Origin: Bacillota bacterium
Lineage (GTDB): Bacteria > Bacillota > Clostridia > Lachnospirales > Lachnospiraceae
Length of the DNA: 64,000 bases
Direction: 5' to 3'
Assembly (NCBI GenBank): GCA_902363515.1
Contig: CABJAN010000008.1
Coordinates: 1-64,000, forward strand
Below, piece by piece: positions 8,473 to 17,109 of this stretch. Within the stretch, counting starts at the first letter, position 1, and the number at the start of each line of letters is the position of its first letter. The notes under the pieces were generated by a model, which did not search any database, had not been told where the DNA came from, and saw nothing but the letters and a program-made list of their open reading frames with translations. The translations under genes and the position numbers were made by a program.

Positions 8473-8527
8473 GATAGAAGTCTCCTTTTTATCCTTAAAT
8501 TTTTTGTTTTCCTTGTTGACATCCATC

Positions 8528-8585
8528 ACTATAAAGATGTTTTGTAAAATCACCAACCATAAAACCGTTAAATATATGTAAAATC
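8528..8585 (-). promoter_or_regulatory. pst operon promoter region with candidate Pho box
   Basis: On the minus strand, TTTACA-N5-TTAACG (8566-8582) matches the TTAACA-like direct repeats with 11-bp period bound by PhoP/PhoB in Gram-positive bacteria. A -10 candidate TATAGT lies at 8528-8533, about 55 nt before the pstS start. The upstream repeat arm also belongs to a 12-bp perfect inverted repeat (8574-8585 and 8610-8621). The sequence match is seen; binding by PhoB is inferred. Confidence 0.5.
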
Positions 8586-9092
8586 CCAAAATCTCTTATT
8601 TAACATGGAGATTTTACATATTCTTTCGTTTACAATTTACACCATATTATTGTAAACCTTAATTTTCTGATTATTTTACGAATTTTATCTGTAATTCGGT
8701 GAATTTTGCATGGGCTTGTTAAAAAATTGACTTTTAAAATGTCAATGGGAATCCGCCTTTTTTCCCCATAAAAAGCCTTTTTATAACATATGAACAAAAC
8801 CTTTGTTCTTTATCAAATTATGTAAATCACATTCTTCCACACACATTTTTGTGGATAATGTGGATAACTTAGTGTATAACTTTACTTTTCCACTGTTTCA
8901 AGGGTTTTTCCATGTGGATAATTTTGAGGACAAATTGTGGGTAATTCTACATACTTCGACTTTTTTTGTATATAATTTACAATCGTGAATATTCTGACAA
9001 CTTCCGCCCCGAATCCTTCGTTTTCCTGTCAATAATTTGCGTAATTTTGCGGGTTACATTTTATCTCCTTTTTATGTAACCTAAAATCAAAA
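8586..9092. other. AT-rich intergenic region with DnaA-box-like repeats
   Basis: No convincing gene is present. It holds a 9-bp inverted repeat (8628-8636 and 8649-8657) and a cluster of TGTGGATAA boxes, all in one orientation: two directly abutting copies at 8850-8858 and 8859-8867, one at 8913-8921, and a variant TGTGGGTAA at 8936-8944. Weaker forms are at 8835-8843 and 8871-8879. These match the DnaA-box consensus TTATCCACA read on the minus strand. An 8-bp stem (9052-9059 and 9074-9081) follows. Confidence 0.6.
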
Positions 9093-9166
9093 AAAGAACT
9101 ACAGTACCAAAACATATGAAGAACATGAATACTGTTCTCCATATGCTTTCAATACTATAGTTCTTT
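9093..9166 (-). terminator. Long stem-loop terminator
   Basis: In minus-strand RNA, an outer stem of AAAGAACTA pairing with TAGTTCTTT, extended by AGTA/TACT, encloses an inner 13-bp stem (CATATGGAGAACA with one G-U) around a 6-nt loop. A run of U follows. It lies just beyond the lipoprotein gene and is unusually long for a terminator. Confidence 0.75.
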
Positions 9167-9200
9167 CTTAATTTTTTAAAATTACATTGTGCTTTTTGTT

Positions 9201-10448
9201 TTACCTTCCTTCTCCCAGCGGAAGTGATTCTGGTATGGATTCAGGGGCTTGTTGCGTGTAGGCAGTGAGCTGCTCCGGACTGTTGGACAGTTCAATTTCC
9301 CGGATGAGCCCCAGGTCTTTGTCTGTGAAAATACGGATAAAATTTTTCTTCGTATTGTCTGTGTATATATAATAGGAAGTTCCCTGTTCTTCTTTCTGGG
9401 TTTCCAGGGGAATCCCATCCAGCAATAGCTTCATGTTTTCTTCTGTCATTCCCAGTGTAATTCCTTTTCCTATAGTAATGGGAACCTTTACCACATCAAA
9501 ATCACCGGAAATTTTAGTTACAAAGGCATGCTTTGCGGAAACTGTCTGATTGCTGTAATTTTTCACCACTGCATACAAAACCGTACCTTCCTGTTCCAGA
9601 GTAACATACCCATGCCGTCCTGCTTTTACATAAGAATCTGAGCCTTCTTCCTGGATTTTCCACCCATTCTTCACAAATTCTGATACAGGCGCCGGAATCT
9701 CATACATTTCTCTTCCATAAGAGACAATATAATCCGCCGGATTTTCCGTAAGTTTCTGAGGCGTTTCATAGGCGGTCACTTCTTCCGGGGTTTCCCTGCT
9801 GATTTCCTCTTCTTCTGAAACCGGCTCCCTGTAATTTTTCAGCACTGCTTTTTGCAAAATTTCCTCCTCTGTGTCAAAAACCAGTTCTGCCTTCTTATAC
9901 GTTCCAAATTCATAGGTCACATAAAGCTCTTCCTTTTCACTGTATTCATCTGTTGGCGTTCCATAGGCCTCTGTTACCTGGATTAATGATGATTTTCCAA
10001 GAGTAATGCCTCCTGGAAGCTGACAGACGCTTCCGTCTTTTTCATAAGTCAGCGTGATTCCCCCTACATAGCAGTCCATCACCTGGGTTTCCTTTCCCTC
10101 CAGATTCACCAAATCCACTGTAAGCTGCTTTTCTCCCTGTTTTAAAACTTCTCCTTCAATATAAGAATCTGTCTCCAACATAGCTTTTTGTTTCTCTTCT
10201 GGATATTCCCATCCCTGTCTAATCCATTCCTGAATTCTGGATGGAAGGCTTTTTACTTCTCCGTCTATAGCAAATTGAAAATCATATAAATTTCCGGAAA
10301 TTTCCACCGGATATTCCTGGATTTCCTCTTCTTTGGCATCAGTCTCTTCCTCTTTTGGAAACGGTACAGGCTCTTCTTCCTGTCCCCGGCATCCTCCACA
10401 GCCCAAAAGAGCTGCAGCAAGAAGCAATAGCATCCACTTCTTCTTCAA
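9201..10448 (-). CDS. Lipoprotein with two tandem related domains, function unknown
   Basis: Start chosen at TTG 10448, which follows a GGAAGGGG ribosome site by 8 nt and opens directly on a lipoprotein signal (LKKKWMLLLLAAALLGC). The longer frame to 10628 would overlap the divergent gene. The mature 415-aa chain has an acidic linker and then two related units (about 40-210 and 230-400). Each begins with a stretch like SLPSRIQEWIRQGWE or EIPAPVSEFVKNGWK. Each contains a ...ITLGKSSL or ...ITLGMTEEN turn followed by a strand-rich part with YVTYEF or YYIYTD. It is probably anchored outside the cytoplasmic membrane. I recognise no named family. Confidence 0.75.
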   Translation of the reverse strand: MKKKWMLLLLAAALLGCGGCRGQEEEPVPFPKEEETDAKEEEIQEYPVEISGNLYDFQFAIDGEVKSLPSRIQEWIRQGWEYPEEKQKAMLETDSYIEGEVLKQGEKQLTVDLVNLEGKETQVMDCYVGGITLTYEKDGSVCQLPGGITLGKSSLIQVTEAYGTPTDEYSEKEELYVTYEFGTYKKAELVFDTEEEILQKAVLKNYREPVSEEEEISRETPEEVTAYETPQKLTENPADYIVSYGREMYEIPAPVSEFVKNGWKIQEEGSDSYVKAGRHGYVTLEQEGTVLYAVVKNYSNQTVSAKHAFVTKISGDFDVVKVPITIGKGITLGMTEENMKLLLDGIPLETQKEEQGTSYYIYTDNTKKNFIRIFTDKDLGLIREIELSNSPEQLTAYTQQAPESIPESLPLGEGR

Positions 10449-10609
10449 ATAAACATCCCCTTCCTGGATTTTTGCACATCCTGTTTCTAAGTTTTCCCTA
10501 CATAGAGAAATCTTAACACAAAGAACCGTAGTTTTCCAAGAAAAATACGCATACCCCTTCATTTTTTTCATAAACTGTAAAAAGATTTCAAATGTCCAAG
10601 GAGTTTCTC

Positions 10610-12388
10610 TTGAAAGCCTTTTTATCAAAAAAACGTCACCTTGTCATCCTGGGTCTGATTTTGCTTCTGTGTTTTGGGATTTCTGTTTTTTGTCTGCGAC
10701 ATCCTTTTTCTCAAGATGCCAGATTCCAGCGTTTTACAGACCGGATTGCCCTGGAAGAGTTCTCTTCCAATACCCTGAATCTGCATTATACTCTGGCGTA
10801 TCCACAAGATTACGGTATAAAAGATTACACCATCAGTCTTGGAACCATGGAGCCTGATGTACTGAAACAAAGCGGTAAACAACTAGCCGCTCTGCAAAAA
10901 AAGCTGGAAGATTTCTCTTATGAAAATTTATCTTCCGAAAACCGCATGATTTACGATATGCTCCGGCTGGATTTTTCCCTGCAGCTTTCTGCTGCTGATT
11001 TCTATCTTCTCCAGGAACCCCTTGGACCCAATCTTGGGATTCAGGCTCAGCTCCCTGCTCTTTTGGCTGAATATACTTTCCGTGTTCCCCAGGATATACA
11101 AGACTATTTTTCTCTTCTGACCTGTATTCCTGAATATTTCAACAGCATCCTGGAATTTGAAAAAGAAAAATCTGCTCAGGGACTTTTTATGAATGACACT
11201 TGTGCCAAAGGCATTATTCAGCAGTGTACTGCCTTTTCTTCTCAAAAAGAAGAAAATTTCCTGGATGTCATGTTTGAAGAACAGCTTGCAGACCTGAAAC
11301 AGCAGAAAGTCATCACCCAAAAACAGGCTGACTCTTATAAGTCTATGCATAAAAAGCTTTTAAAAAAATGTGTATTTCCTGCCTATGAGAATCTGGCAGA
11401 AGGTTTGGAGAAGCTTTGCGGTACAGGAAAAAATTGGGGAGGTCTCTGCCATCTTCCCGATGGCGCCCAGTATTATGAGTATCTCCTGAAAAATAATGTG
11501 GGAGATTTCCGTCCGATTCCAGAGATTCAGCAACGGCTTATGGAACAGCTAAAAGCGGATACCATGGCAATCCAAAATCTCCTTCAGCAAGACCCGTCTC
11601 TGTTCTCCAAGGCTGCAAAGCTGACCCAAAGCACAACCTATTCTCCTCAGGAAATGCTTGCTTATTTGAACCAAACCATGACCCGGGATTTTCCTTCTCT
11701 GAAAGCCCCTGATTATGAGGTAAAAGCAGTTCCAAAAGCAATGGAGGACTTTTCAAGCCCTGCTTTTTATCTCACTCCACCCTTAGATACTTTGTCACCA
11801 AATGCTATTTACATCAATGGCGCCAGTCAGGTCTCTGAAGCAGAACTCTTCACCACTCTGGCTCATGAAGGATTTCCCGGACATTTGTATCAGACCTTAT
11901 ATTTTGGCAGACAACAGCCCTCCCTTATCCGGGAATTTCTGGGATGCAGCGGCTATGTGGAAGGTTGGGCTACCTATGTGGAATCCATGGCTTATGGCTA
12001 CGGAGCAGAATTTTTGAACATTTCTCCCCAGGTGATGGAACTTTTAAACCGAAACCGTTCTATAAGTCTGTGCCTGTACTCCATTCTGGATATTGGAATT
12101 CATTATCAGGGCTGGACCCTCCAGGAGGTTACCAACACCCTCTCCTCCTTTGGTATTGCTTCCCAGGAAATATGCCACGAAATTTTTCAGTACATTGTGG
12201 AAAATCCTACTAATTACTTAAAGTATTACCTTGGTTTCTTAAACTTCACAGACCTTCGCACCACAGTGGAAAACAAAAAAGGAACCGACTTCCAGCTAAA
12301 AGATTTTCATCAAAAAATCCTGGAAATCGGTCCCGCACCCTTCCCGGTGGTAAAAAAATATCTTCTTTTCCAATATGAAACTCCATGA
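10610..12388 (+). CDS. DUF885 family membrane-anchored protein (putative metallopeptidase-like)
   Basis: A protein of about 592 aa with one N-terminal hydrophobic anchor (HLVILGLILLLCFGISVF), so most of it is extracytoplasmic. The family hallmark is HEGFPGHLYQ near residue 418, with a downstream GWATYVESMAYGYG. DUF885 proteins are thought to be zinc-peptidase-like because of this H-E-x3-H pattern, but the activity of most members is untested. The frame opens at ATG 10592 without a good ribosome site. TTG 10610 has AAGGAG 6 nt upstream, so I prefer it. The gene is divergent from the lipoprotein gene and ends at a hairpin shared with marR. Confidence 0.85.
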   Translation: MKAFLSKKRHLVILGLILLLCFGISVFCLRHPFSQDARFQRFTDRIALEEFSSNTLNLHYTLAYPQDYGIKDYTISLGTMEPDVLKQSGKQLAALQKKLEDFSYENLSSENRMIYDMLRLDFSLQLSAADFYLLQEPLGPNLGIQAQLPALLAEYTFRVPQDIQDYFSLLTCIPEYFNSILEFEKEKSAQGLFMNDTCAKGIIQQCTAFSSQKEENFLDVMFEEQLADLKQQKVITQKQADSYKSMHKKLLKKCVFPAYENLAEGLEKLCGTGKNWGGLCHLPDGAQYYEYLLKNNVGDFRPIPEIQQRLMEQLKADTMAIQNLLQQDPSLFSKAAKLTQSTTYSPQEMLAYLNQTMTRDFPSLKAPDYEVKAVPKAMEDFSSPAFYLTPPLDTLSPNAIYINGASQVSEAELFTTLAHEGFPGHLYQTLYFGRQQPSLIREFLGCSGYVEGWATYVESMAYGYGAEFLNISPQVMELLNRNRSISLCLYSILDIGIHYQGWTLQEVTNTLSSFGIASQEICHEIFQYIVENPTNYLKYYLGFLNFTDLRTTVENKKGTDFQLKDFHQKILEIGPAPFPVVKKYLLFQYETP

Positions 12389-12399
12389 TATCAATCAAC

Positions 12400-12454
12400 T
12401 AAGAGCTGGGATACAAAATAATAATCAAAAATATTTATACAGTTCCAGCTCTTA
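12400..12454. terminator. Shared hairpin between convergent DUF885 and marR genes
   Basis: Perfect 10-bp arms (12400-12409 and 12445-12454) enclose a 35-nt A/T-rich loop. The right arm includes the marR stop codon. The loop contains the 19-nt sequence AAAATATTTATACAGTTCC, which is also found at 940-958. A terminator role is inferred from position only, as T-runs are short. Confidence 0.45.
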
Positions 12455-12895
12455 TTTCTTCTGATAGGAGTCAAAAAATGTTCTCAGATTCAGCAGGGAT
12501 TTCACAAGAATTTCCTGCTCCTGCTCATTTAAATCCTTCACCAGCGCCTGAATCATGCCTTCGTGGAATTTCCTGTGATGCCTGTTTGCTGCTTTTCCTT
12601 TCTCCGTAAGAGAAATAAGAACTACCCTTCGATCTTCTTCGCTTCTGATCCTGTGTACATAACCTTTTTTCACCAGGTTATTCATGGCTATAGTCAGAGT
12701 TCCAACTGTCACAGATAACAGTTTGGCTACAGATGACATATTTTTGGAGCCTTCCTCCCCAATGGCTTCCATAATATGCATATCATTCACCGAAATATCC
12801 TGAAACTCTGAAGTAATCAACGCTTTTTCTTCTATATCCATAATCTCCTGAAACAACTTTACCAAAACATCATGAAAGACTTCAAAATGCTCCAT
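12452..12895 (-). CDS. MarR family transcriptional regulator
   Basis: A 147-aa winged-helix repressor of MarR type. The DNA-binding part spans about residues 45-110: SSVAKLLSVTVGTLTIAMNN is the recognition segment, and VHRIRSEEDRRVVLISLTEKG is the wing with its DRR motif. The flanking helices would form the dimer interface. In Clostridia this sub-type often stands next to fatty-acid synthesis or efflux genes; no such target is adjacent here, so the regulon is unknown. It has its own promoter at 12927-12955. Confidence 0.85.
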   Translation of the reverse strand: MEHFEVFHDVLVKLFQEIMDIEEKALITSEFQDISVNDMHIMEAIGEEGSKNMSSVAKLLSVTVGTLTIAMNNLVKKGYVHRIRSEEDRRVVLISLTEKGKAANRHHRKFHEGMIQALVKDLNEQEQEILVKSLLNLRTFFDSYQKK

Positions 12896-12926
12896 TTCAT
12901 CACCCCTTTTCCACTCTGATTCCTTT

Positions 12927-12955
12927 ATTATAGCTGATTTTCACTGGAAAGACAA
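12927..12955 (-). promoter_or_regulatory. Promoter of marR
   Basis: On the minus strand, a -35 TTGTCT (12950-12955) and a -10 TATAAT (12927-12932) are separated by 17 bp. Confidence 0.6.
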
Positions 12956-12975
12956 TGAGATTTTTTGATACTCAA

Positions 12976-13007
12976 AACAAAAGAGCCATCGCAGTGCGAC
13001 AGCCCTT
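12976..13007 (-). terminator. Intrinsic terminator after pduL
   Basis: In minus-strand RNA, GGGCTGTCGCA pairs with TGCGATGGCTC around a single-base C loop (probably opened to a few bases), followed by TTTTGTTTTG. It lies directly after the pduL stop codon. Confidence 0.75.
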
Positions 13008-13025
13008 CCATAATTTTCTGATTTC

Positions 13026-13598
13026 TTATTTTACGATCATTTCTCCGTAGCATTCTCTTGCAGGAGCCAGAGCATTTGCTTCGTCTGTATCAATGTGTGC
13101 TGCTGTTGCGTAAGAAGCGCTTACACGAACTACTACATCACCAAAAGTAAGGCTTCTTCCGTTTGGAGATTCAATAGCCAGTTCTACAATCTGTTTGTCA
13201 GCAACGCCTGCTTTTTCAGCGTCTTCCGGAGTCATATGTACGTGACGTTTTGCAGCGATAACGCCTTCTGTCAGTTCTACTTCACCTGCAGGTCCTACTA
13301 ATTTACAAGCGCCGGAACCTGCGATATCTCCAGACTCACGAATAGGAGCAGTTACACCGATGCTTCTTGCATCTGTAAGAGAAATTTCAACCTGTGTATC
13401 TTTTCTCACTGGTCCTAAAACAGACATTTTCAGACTGCTCTTTGGTCCAACTACTTCTACTTTTTCTTCACAGGCAAACTGTCCTGGCTGGCTTAACATT
13501 TTTTTCACTGTTAATTCATGGCCTGCTCCAAAAAGGATTTCCAGATGTTCCTGAGATAAATGCAGATGTCTTGCAGATGTTTCAACTAATACTTTCAT
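13026..13598 (-). CDS. pduL: PduL-type phosphate acyltransferase
   Basis: Converts acyl-CoA and phosphate to acyl-phosphate and CoA (propanoyl- or acetyl-), a zinc enzyme unrelated in fold to Pta. At 190 aa it shows the two His-rich metal motifs, ARHLHLS near residue 10 and KRHVHMT near 125. The two halves are repeats of one beta-barrel. Start chosen at 13598 after GGAGG; the frame upstream to 13631 lacks a site. There are no microcompartment shell genes nearby and no encapsulation peptide is evident at the N-terminus. A role as the housekeeping phosphotransacetylase for acetate and ATP formation is therefore likely. An acetate kinase gene is not in view. Confidence 0.9.
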   Translation of the reverse strand: MKVLVETSARHLHLSQEHLEILFGAGHELTVKKMLSQPGQFACEEKVEVVGPKSSLKMSVLGPVRKDTQVEISLTDARSIGVTAPIRESGDIAGSGACKLVGPAGEVELTEGVIAAKRHVHMTPEDAEKAGVADKQIVELAIESPNGRSLTFGDVVVRVSASYATAAHIDTDEANALAPARECYGEMIVK

Positions 13599-13639
13599 TT
13601 TAAGTTCCTCCACTTTTGAGATAATTTTCACTACTTCTA

Positions 13640-13667
13640 ATTATAGCTTTTTCCCAAGGCTTGTCAA
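13640..13667 (-). promoter_or_regulatory. Sigma-A promoter of pduL
   Basis: On the minus strand, a -35 TTGACA (13662-13667) and a -10 TATAAT (13640-13645) are separated by 16 bp. It starts immediately after the stop codon of the upstream J-domain gene. Confidence 0.8.
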
Positions 13668-13669
13668 TG

Positions 13670-14287
13670 TTAATTTTTTTCTGACAGCCGGTTCTTCAAA
13701 TAGTCATATTCTTCCATAATGCTTCGGGTAATCTCGTCCTCCCCAAAAGCATTGTCCGGGTGATAAATCCGAAACAGGGCATTATAACGTTTCTTCAGCT
13801 CCTCTGTAGTCTTAATCCCTTTAAAATAATGAATGTGAAACTCTGAATCATCGGTGTCCTGTCCCTTATATCCATCTTCAAAGGCAGACCACTGGTAATC
13901 CGGACGCTTATAAAAACTTTTCCAGTTCTGGGAATTTCCCATATAGAACTTCCAAATCCAGCTACAGACAGATTCCAGCACTACCATGACCATAGCCACT
14001 CCTGCTGCCGGCACATAAAACAATCCTCCTGCCACAGCCATGGTAAGGATAATTGCCGGAATTCCCGGACCATTTCCACGAATCTGCAGCAAAATCTCCA
14101 CCAACGCCCCCATGGAGATTACCACAGCGGACAAAATGCAGACAAAAGAAACAACTGTACCGCAGACCTTCAGAAAAAACTGAAGACACCGAATCAGGGT
14201 GAACAGCAGTACAGCCGGAATTGCCAACACAATTTTTAAAATAAACACCAAAATTTTCCAAAATTTTCTGTTATCTGTTTTTTTCAT
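13670..14287 (-). CDS. Membrane protein with C-terminal J-like domain
   Basis: A 205-aa protein. Residues about 8-105 are hydrophobic, with roughly three membrane segments. The C-terminal 60 residues resemble a short J domain: TTEELKKRYNALFRIYHPDN carries the His-Pro-Asp triad between two helices, followed by an EEYDYLKNRL helix. J domains stimulate Hsp70 (DnaK) ATPase, so this may recruit DnaK to the membrane; that role is inferred. It lies downstream of hisE in the same direction, with a 79-nt gap, so it could be read from the his transcript. Its partner is unknown. Confidence 0.7.
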   Translation of the reverse strand: MKKTDNRKFWKILVFILKIVLAIPAVLLFTLIRCLQFFLKVCGTVVSFVCILSAVVISMGALVEILLQIRGNGPGIPAIILTMAVAGGLFYVPAAGVAMVMVVLESVCSWIWKFYMGNSQNWKSFYKRPDYQWSAFEDGYKGQDTDDSEFHIHYFKGIKTTEELKKRYNALFRIYHPDNAFGEDEITRSIMEEYDYLKNRLSEKN

Positions 14288-14366
14288 ATTTTACCTTCTG
14301 TTCTGTTAAAATGCGTTCCCTCAAAAACAGTTTACCACATTCCAGAAAATTTTCACAGGCTATTTT

Positions 14367-14693
14367 TTAAGAGCAGTGGTCACTGGTATGAAATTGTTTC
14401 AGATTCCCGATTTTTGCCCGTCTCTGCTCCAGAATCTCTTCAATTTCTTTCAAAGAAATTCCAGATTCCACCAACATCACAATAAGATGATAAAGCAAAT
14501 CGCACACCTCATTGGCTGTGTCTTCCGGTATTCCGTTTTTCGCGGCAATGATCACCTCACTGCATTCTTCCCCGCATTTTTTCAAAATCTTGTCCAGCCC
14601 CTGCTCAAACAAATAGCAGGTATAGGAGCCTTCCTGTTTCTTCTCTTTTCTCTCCAGGGCTACCTGATACAGCCCTTCCATCACATCCATCAT
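14367..14693 (-). CDS. hisE: Phosphoribosyl-ATP pyrophosphatase HisE
   Basis: Second step of histidine synthesis: hydrolyses phosphoribosyl-ATP to phosphoribosyl-AMP and pyrophosphate. The 108-aa helical MazG-like domain has the acidic metal-binding set in [14 protein letters not shown] and [13 protein letters not shown]. The start ATG at 14693 overlaps the hisI stop, so the separate hisI and hisE are tightly coupled, not fused as in many bacteria. Longer starts would lie inside hisI. Confidence 0.93.
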   Translation of the reverse strand: MMDVMEGLYQVALERKEKKQEGSYTCYLFEQGLDKILKKCGEECSEVIIAAKNGIPEDTANEVCDLLYHLIVMLVESGISLKEIEEILEQRRAKIGNLKQFHTSDHCS

Positions 14694-15031
14694 ACTTCTC
14701 TCTCCTTCCATACTTCCCTGAAAAAGCAACTGTGAGCCCCTGTGTGACAGGCCGCCCCTGTCTGAACCACTGTAATCAGCAGTGTATCCTGGTCACAGTC
14801 TCCCTTTATGTCAACTACCTTCTGTACATGCCCGGAGGTTGCCCCTTTATTCCACAATTCCTGTCTGGAGCGGCTGTAAAACCAGGTATATCCGGTTTCC
14901 AGAGTCTTTTTGAAACTTTCCTGATTCATATAAGCCAGCATCAGCACTTCCCCGGTGTCTTTTTCCTGTACAATAACCGGAAGCAGCTCACTTTTCTTAA
15001 AATATTCTTCTATATTTATCATCTCTTTCAC
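14690..15031 (-). CDS. hisI: Phosphoribosyl-AMP cyclohydrolase HisI
   Basis: Third step: opens the adenine ring of phosphoribosyl-AMP using zinc. At 113 aa it carries [19 protein letters not shown], the aspartates of [11 protein letters not shown], and the zinc cysteines in [12 protein letters not shown], all canonical. It overlaps hisF by 4 nt upstream and hisE by 4 nt downstream. Confidence 0.95.
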   Translation of the reverse strand: MKEMINIEEYFKKSELLPVIVQEKDTGEVLMLAYMNQESFKKTLETGYTWFYSRSRQELWNKGATSGHVQKVVDIKGDCDQDTLLITVVQTGAACHTGAHSCFFREVWKEREV

Positions 15032-15786
15032 CTTCTCACTGGAATCTCATGTTCAGCCAGATGCTCTTTTACCTCTTGTACTGTCAGTTCCCGAAAATGA
15101 AAGAGAGAAGCCGCCAGAGCCGCATCCGCCCCGGTCTCCTCAAAGACCTGGGAAAAATGCTCCAGCCTGCCGCACCCGCCACTGGCAATCACCGGAACAC
15201 TCACCACACTGCACACTGCCCTTAAAAGCTCCAAATCGAATCCTTCTCTGCATCCGTCTGTATCCATGGAAGTCAGCAGGATTTCCCCTGCTCCCAGCTC
15301 CTGACACCTCTTCGCCCATTCCACAGCATCAAGCCCTGTATCCTTTCTTCCTCCATGTACCACCACTTTGAAGTTTCCTTTTTCATCACGTTTTGCGTCA
15401 ATGGCAGCTACCACACACTGGCTCCCAAAGATTTCTGCTGCCTGGGAAATCAGCTCCGGATTCTTTACTGCTGCGGAATTGACTGAAACTTTGTCTGCTC
15501 CTGCTCTTAAAATTTCCCGAAAGTCCTCTACACTTCTAATGCCGCCGCCTACGGTCAGAGGAACAAATACATGCTCTGCTGTCTTTCGTACTACGTCCAC
15601 CATGGTACGCCTGCCTTCATAAGTGGCAGTAATATCCAGAAAACAAATTTCATCTGCCCCCTGCCGATCATACTCCATGGCACATTCCACAGGGTCTCCC
15701 ACTTCCCGGATTCCCACAAAATTTACACCTTTTACCACCTTGCCGTCCCGCACATCCAGGCAAGGAATAATTCTCTTTGCAAGCAT
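15028..15786 (-). CDS. hisF: Imidazole glycerol phosphate synthase, cyclase subunit HisF
   Basis: A TIM-barrel cyclase that, with ammonia from HisH, makes imidazole glycerol phosphate and AICAR. Start at ATG 15786 gives [15 protein letters not shown], the usual N-terminus, with AGGTGG upstream; the GTG at 15795 is ignored. The catalytic aspartates are in CLDVRDG and [11 protein letters not shown], and the phosphate-binding loops are VGGGIRS and ASGGCG. 252 aa. Confidence 0.96.
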   Translation of the reverse strand: MLAKRIIPCLDVRDGKVVKGVNFVGIREVGDPVECAMEYDRQGADEICFLDITATYEGRRTMVDVVRKTAEHVFVPLTVGGGIRSVEDFREILRAGADKVSVNSAAVKNPELISQAAEIFGSQCVVAAIDAKRDEKGNFKVVVHGGRKDTGLDAVEWAKRCQELGAGEILLTSMDTDGCREGFDLELLRAVCSVVSVPVIASGGCGRLEHFSQVFEETGADAALAASLFHFRELTVQEVKEHLAEHEIPVRR

Positions 15787-15787
15787 G

Positions 15788-16504
15788 TCACCCACCTGCC
15801 TTTTCTATAGCTTCCTTTAAATCTAAATTTCCAGAATAAAGAGCCTTGCCGCAGATACAGCCATACAGCCCCAAATCCCGGCATGCCTTTATATCTTCCA
15901 GGGAGCGCACCCCTCCGCTGGCAATAATATTACAGGACACAGTATGATTTAGGTGTTCCAACTGTTCCAGATTCACTCCTTCTAAGGTTCCGTCTCTGGA
16001 AATGTCTGTATAAATTATGGTTTTCACACCAGCCTGCTCCATCTCCATAGCCAGCTCCAGATAATGTACAGAACTGCTCTCCAGCCATCCTTCGGTGGCT
16101 ACCATGCCATTTCTGGCGTCAATCCCCACAGCAATCCGGCTCCCAAATTCTTTTACTGCTTCTTTTACCAGTCCTGGATTTTTCACTGCTGCAGAGCCCA
16201 GGATAATTCTGGAAATTCCCTGGGAGAGATACCATTCTATGGTTTTCATATCCCGGATGCCTCCTCCAAGTTCTACTTTCATCCCGGATTCTGCCGCTAC
16301 TTTTACAAAAATATCCTGATTCACCGGACAGGCTTCCTTGGCTCCGTTCAAATCCACCATGTGAATCCACTTAGCTCCCGCCCTGGCAAAAGCCTCTGCT
16401 GTCTCAAACGGGTCCTCTGCCACCTTACAGGCAGTGTTATAATCTCCTTTTACCAGCCGGACGCAGGCTTTATCTTTCATATCTATTGCAGGTAATATAA
16501 TCAT
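15788..16504 (-). CDS. hisA: ProFAR isomerase HisA
   Basis: A TIM-barrel Amadori isomerase that converts ProFAR to PRFAR, 238 aa. The motifs are [18 protein letters not shown] (with the catalytic Asp), [19 protein letters not shown] and ASGGVRS. It is a sequence relative of HisF, with the same half-barrel repeats. It overlaps hisH by 4 nt. Confidence 0.96.
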   Translation of the reverse strand: MIILPAIDMKDKACVRLVKGDYNTACKVAEDPFETAEAFARAGAKWIHMVDLNGAKEACPVNQDIFVKVAAESGMKVELGGGIRDMKTIEWYLSQGISRIILGSAAVKNPGLVKEAVKEFGSRIAVGIDARNGMVATEGWLESSSVHYLELAMEMEQAGVKTIIYTDISRDGTLEGVNLEQLEHLNHTVSCNIIASGGVRSLEDIKACRDLGLYGCICGKALYSGNLDLKEAIEKAGG

Positions 16505-17109
16505 TTCTCCACCAACCTTGCGAAATTCTCCAACATCTTCAGTCCTCTGGCTCCACTTTTTTCAGGATGATACTGCGTTCCATACACCATCCCCTTATGA
16601 ACCAGCGCCGGTATTTGCTCCCCATATTCTGTATAACAGGAAATATAGTCATCCTCTGTATCTGCCCGGAAGGAATGTACGAAATATACATAGGTATGTT
16701 CCTCTATTCCCTCTGTCATGGCACAAGGATGCAGAATCCTCAGATCGTTCCAGCCCATGTGCGGAATTTTAAGATTTTTCGCCTCTATGGACACCACGCG
16801 CCCGGGAATCAAACCAAGTCCCCTGGTTTCTTTAAATTCACAACTGCTTTCAAAGAGCAGCTGCATCCCCAGGCAGATTCCAAGAAGCGGTTTTTTTGCT
16901 GCTTCCGCGCAAATAACTGACGCCATGTCCTTTTCCTTCAGTTTTTCCATGGCATCCGGAAATGCCCCAACCCCCGGCAGAATCAGTCCGTCTGCCTTTT
17001 GAATGATTTCCCTGTCTTTTGCCATGCAGTTTTCCACTCCCAGAAAATCCAGAGCATTTTTCACACTAAACAGATTTCCGGCACCGTAATCAATTACTGC
17101 AATCATCAC
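16501..17109 (-). CDS. hisH: Imidazole glycerol phosphate synthase, glutaminase subunit HisH
   Basis: Class I glutamine amidotransferase supplying ammonia to HisF. The nucleophile is Cys79 in LLGICLGMQLLF, and the His-Glu pair is in QYHPEKSG near the C-terminus. The N-terminus MIAVIDYGAGN and the oxyanion motif PGVGAF are typical. 202 aa. It overlaps hisB by 4 nt. Confidence 0.96.
   Translation of the reverse strand: MMIAVIDYGAGNLFSVKNALDFLGVENCMAKDREIIQKADGLILPGVGAFPDAMEKLKEKDMASVICAEAAKKPLLGICLGMQLLFESSCEFKETRGLGLIPGRVVSIEAKNLKIPHMGWNDLRILHPCAMTEGIEEHTYVYFVHSFRADTEDDYISCYTEYGEQIPALVHKGMVYGTQYHPEKSGARGLKMLENFARLVEK

Noticed and set aside
8803..8988. A 61-codon plus-strand frame in the intergenic region before pst
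   Set aside because: It has no ribosome site and runs through the DnaA-box repeats; its residues simply translate them.
8586..9092. Chromosomal replication origin
   Set aside because: The DnaA boxes are suggestive, but no dnaA, dnaN or gene-orientation switch is present. A regulatory or titration cluster is more likely.
13026..13598. Part of a bacterial microcompartment locus
   Set aside because: PduL can mark such loci, but no shell proteins or signature enzymes are near, and no targeting peptide is evident.
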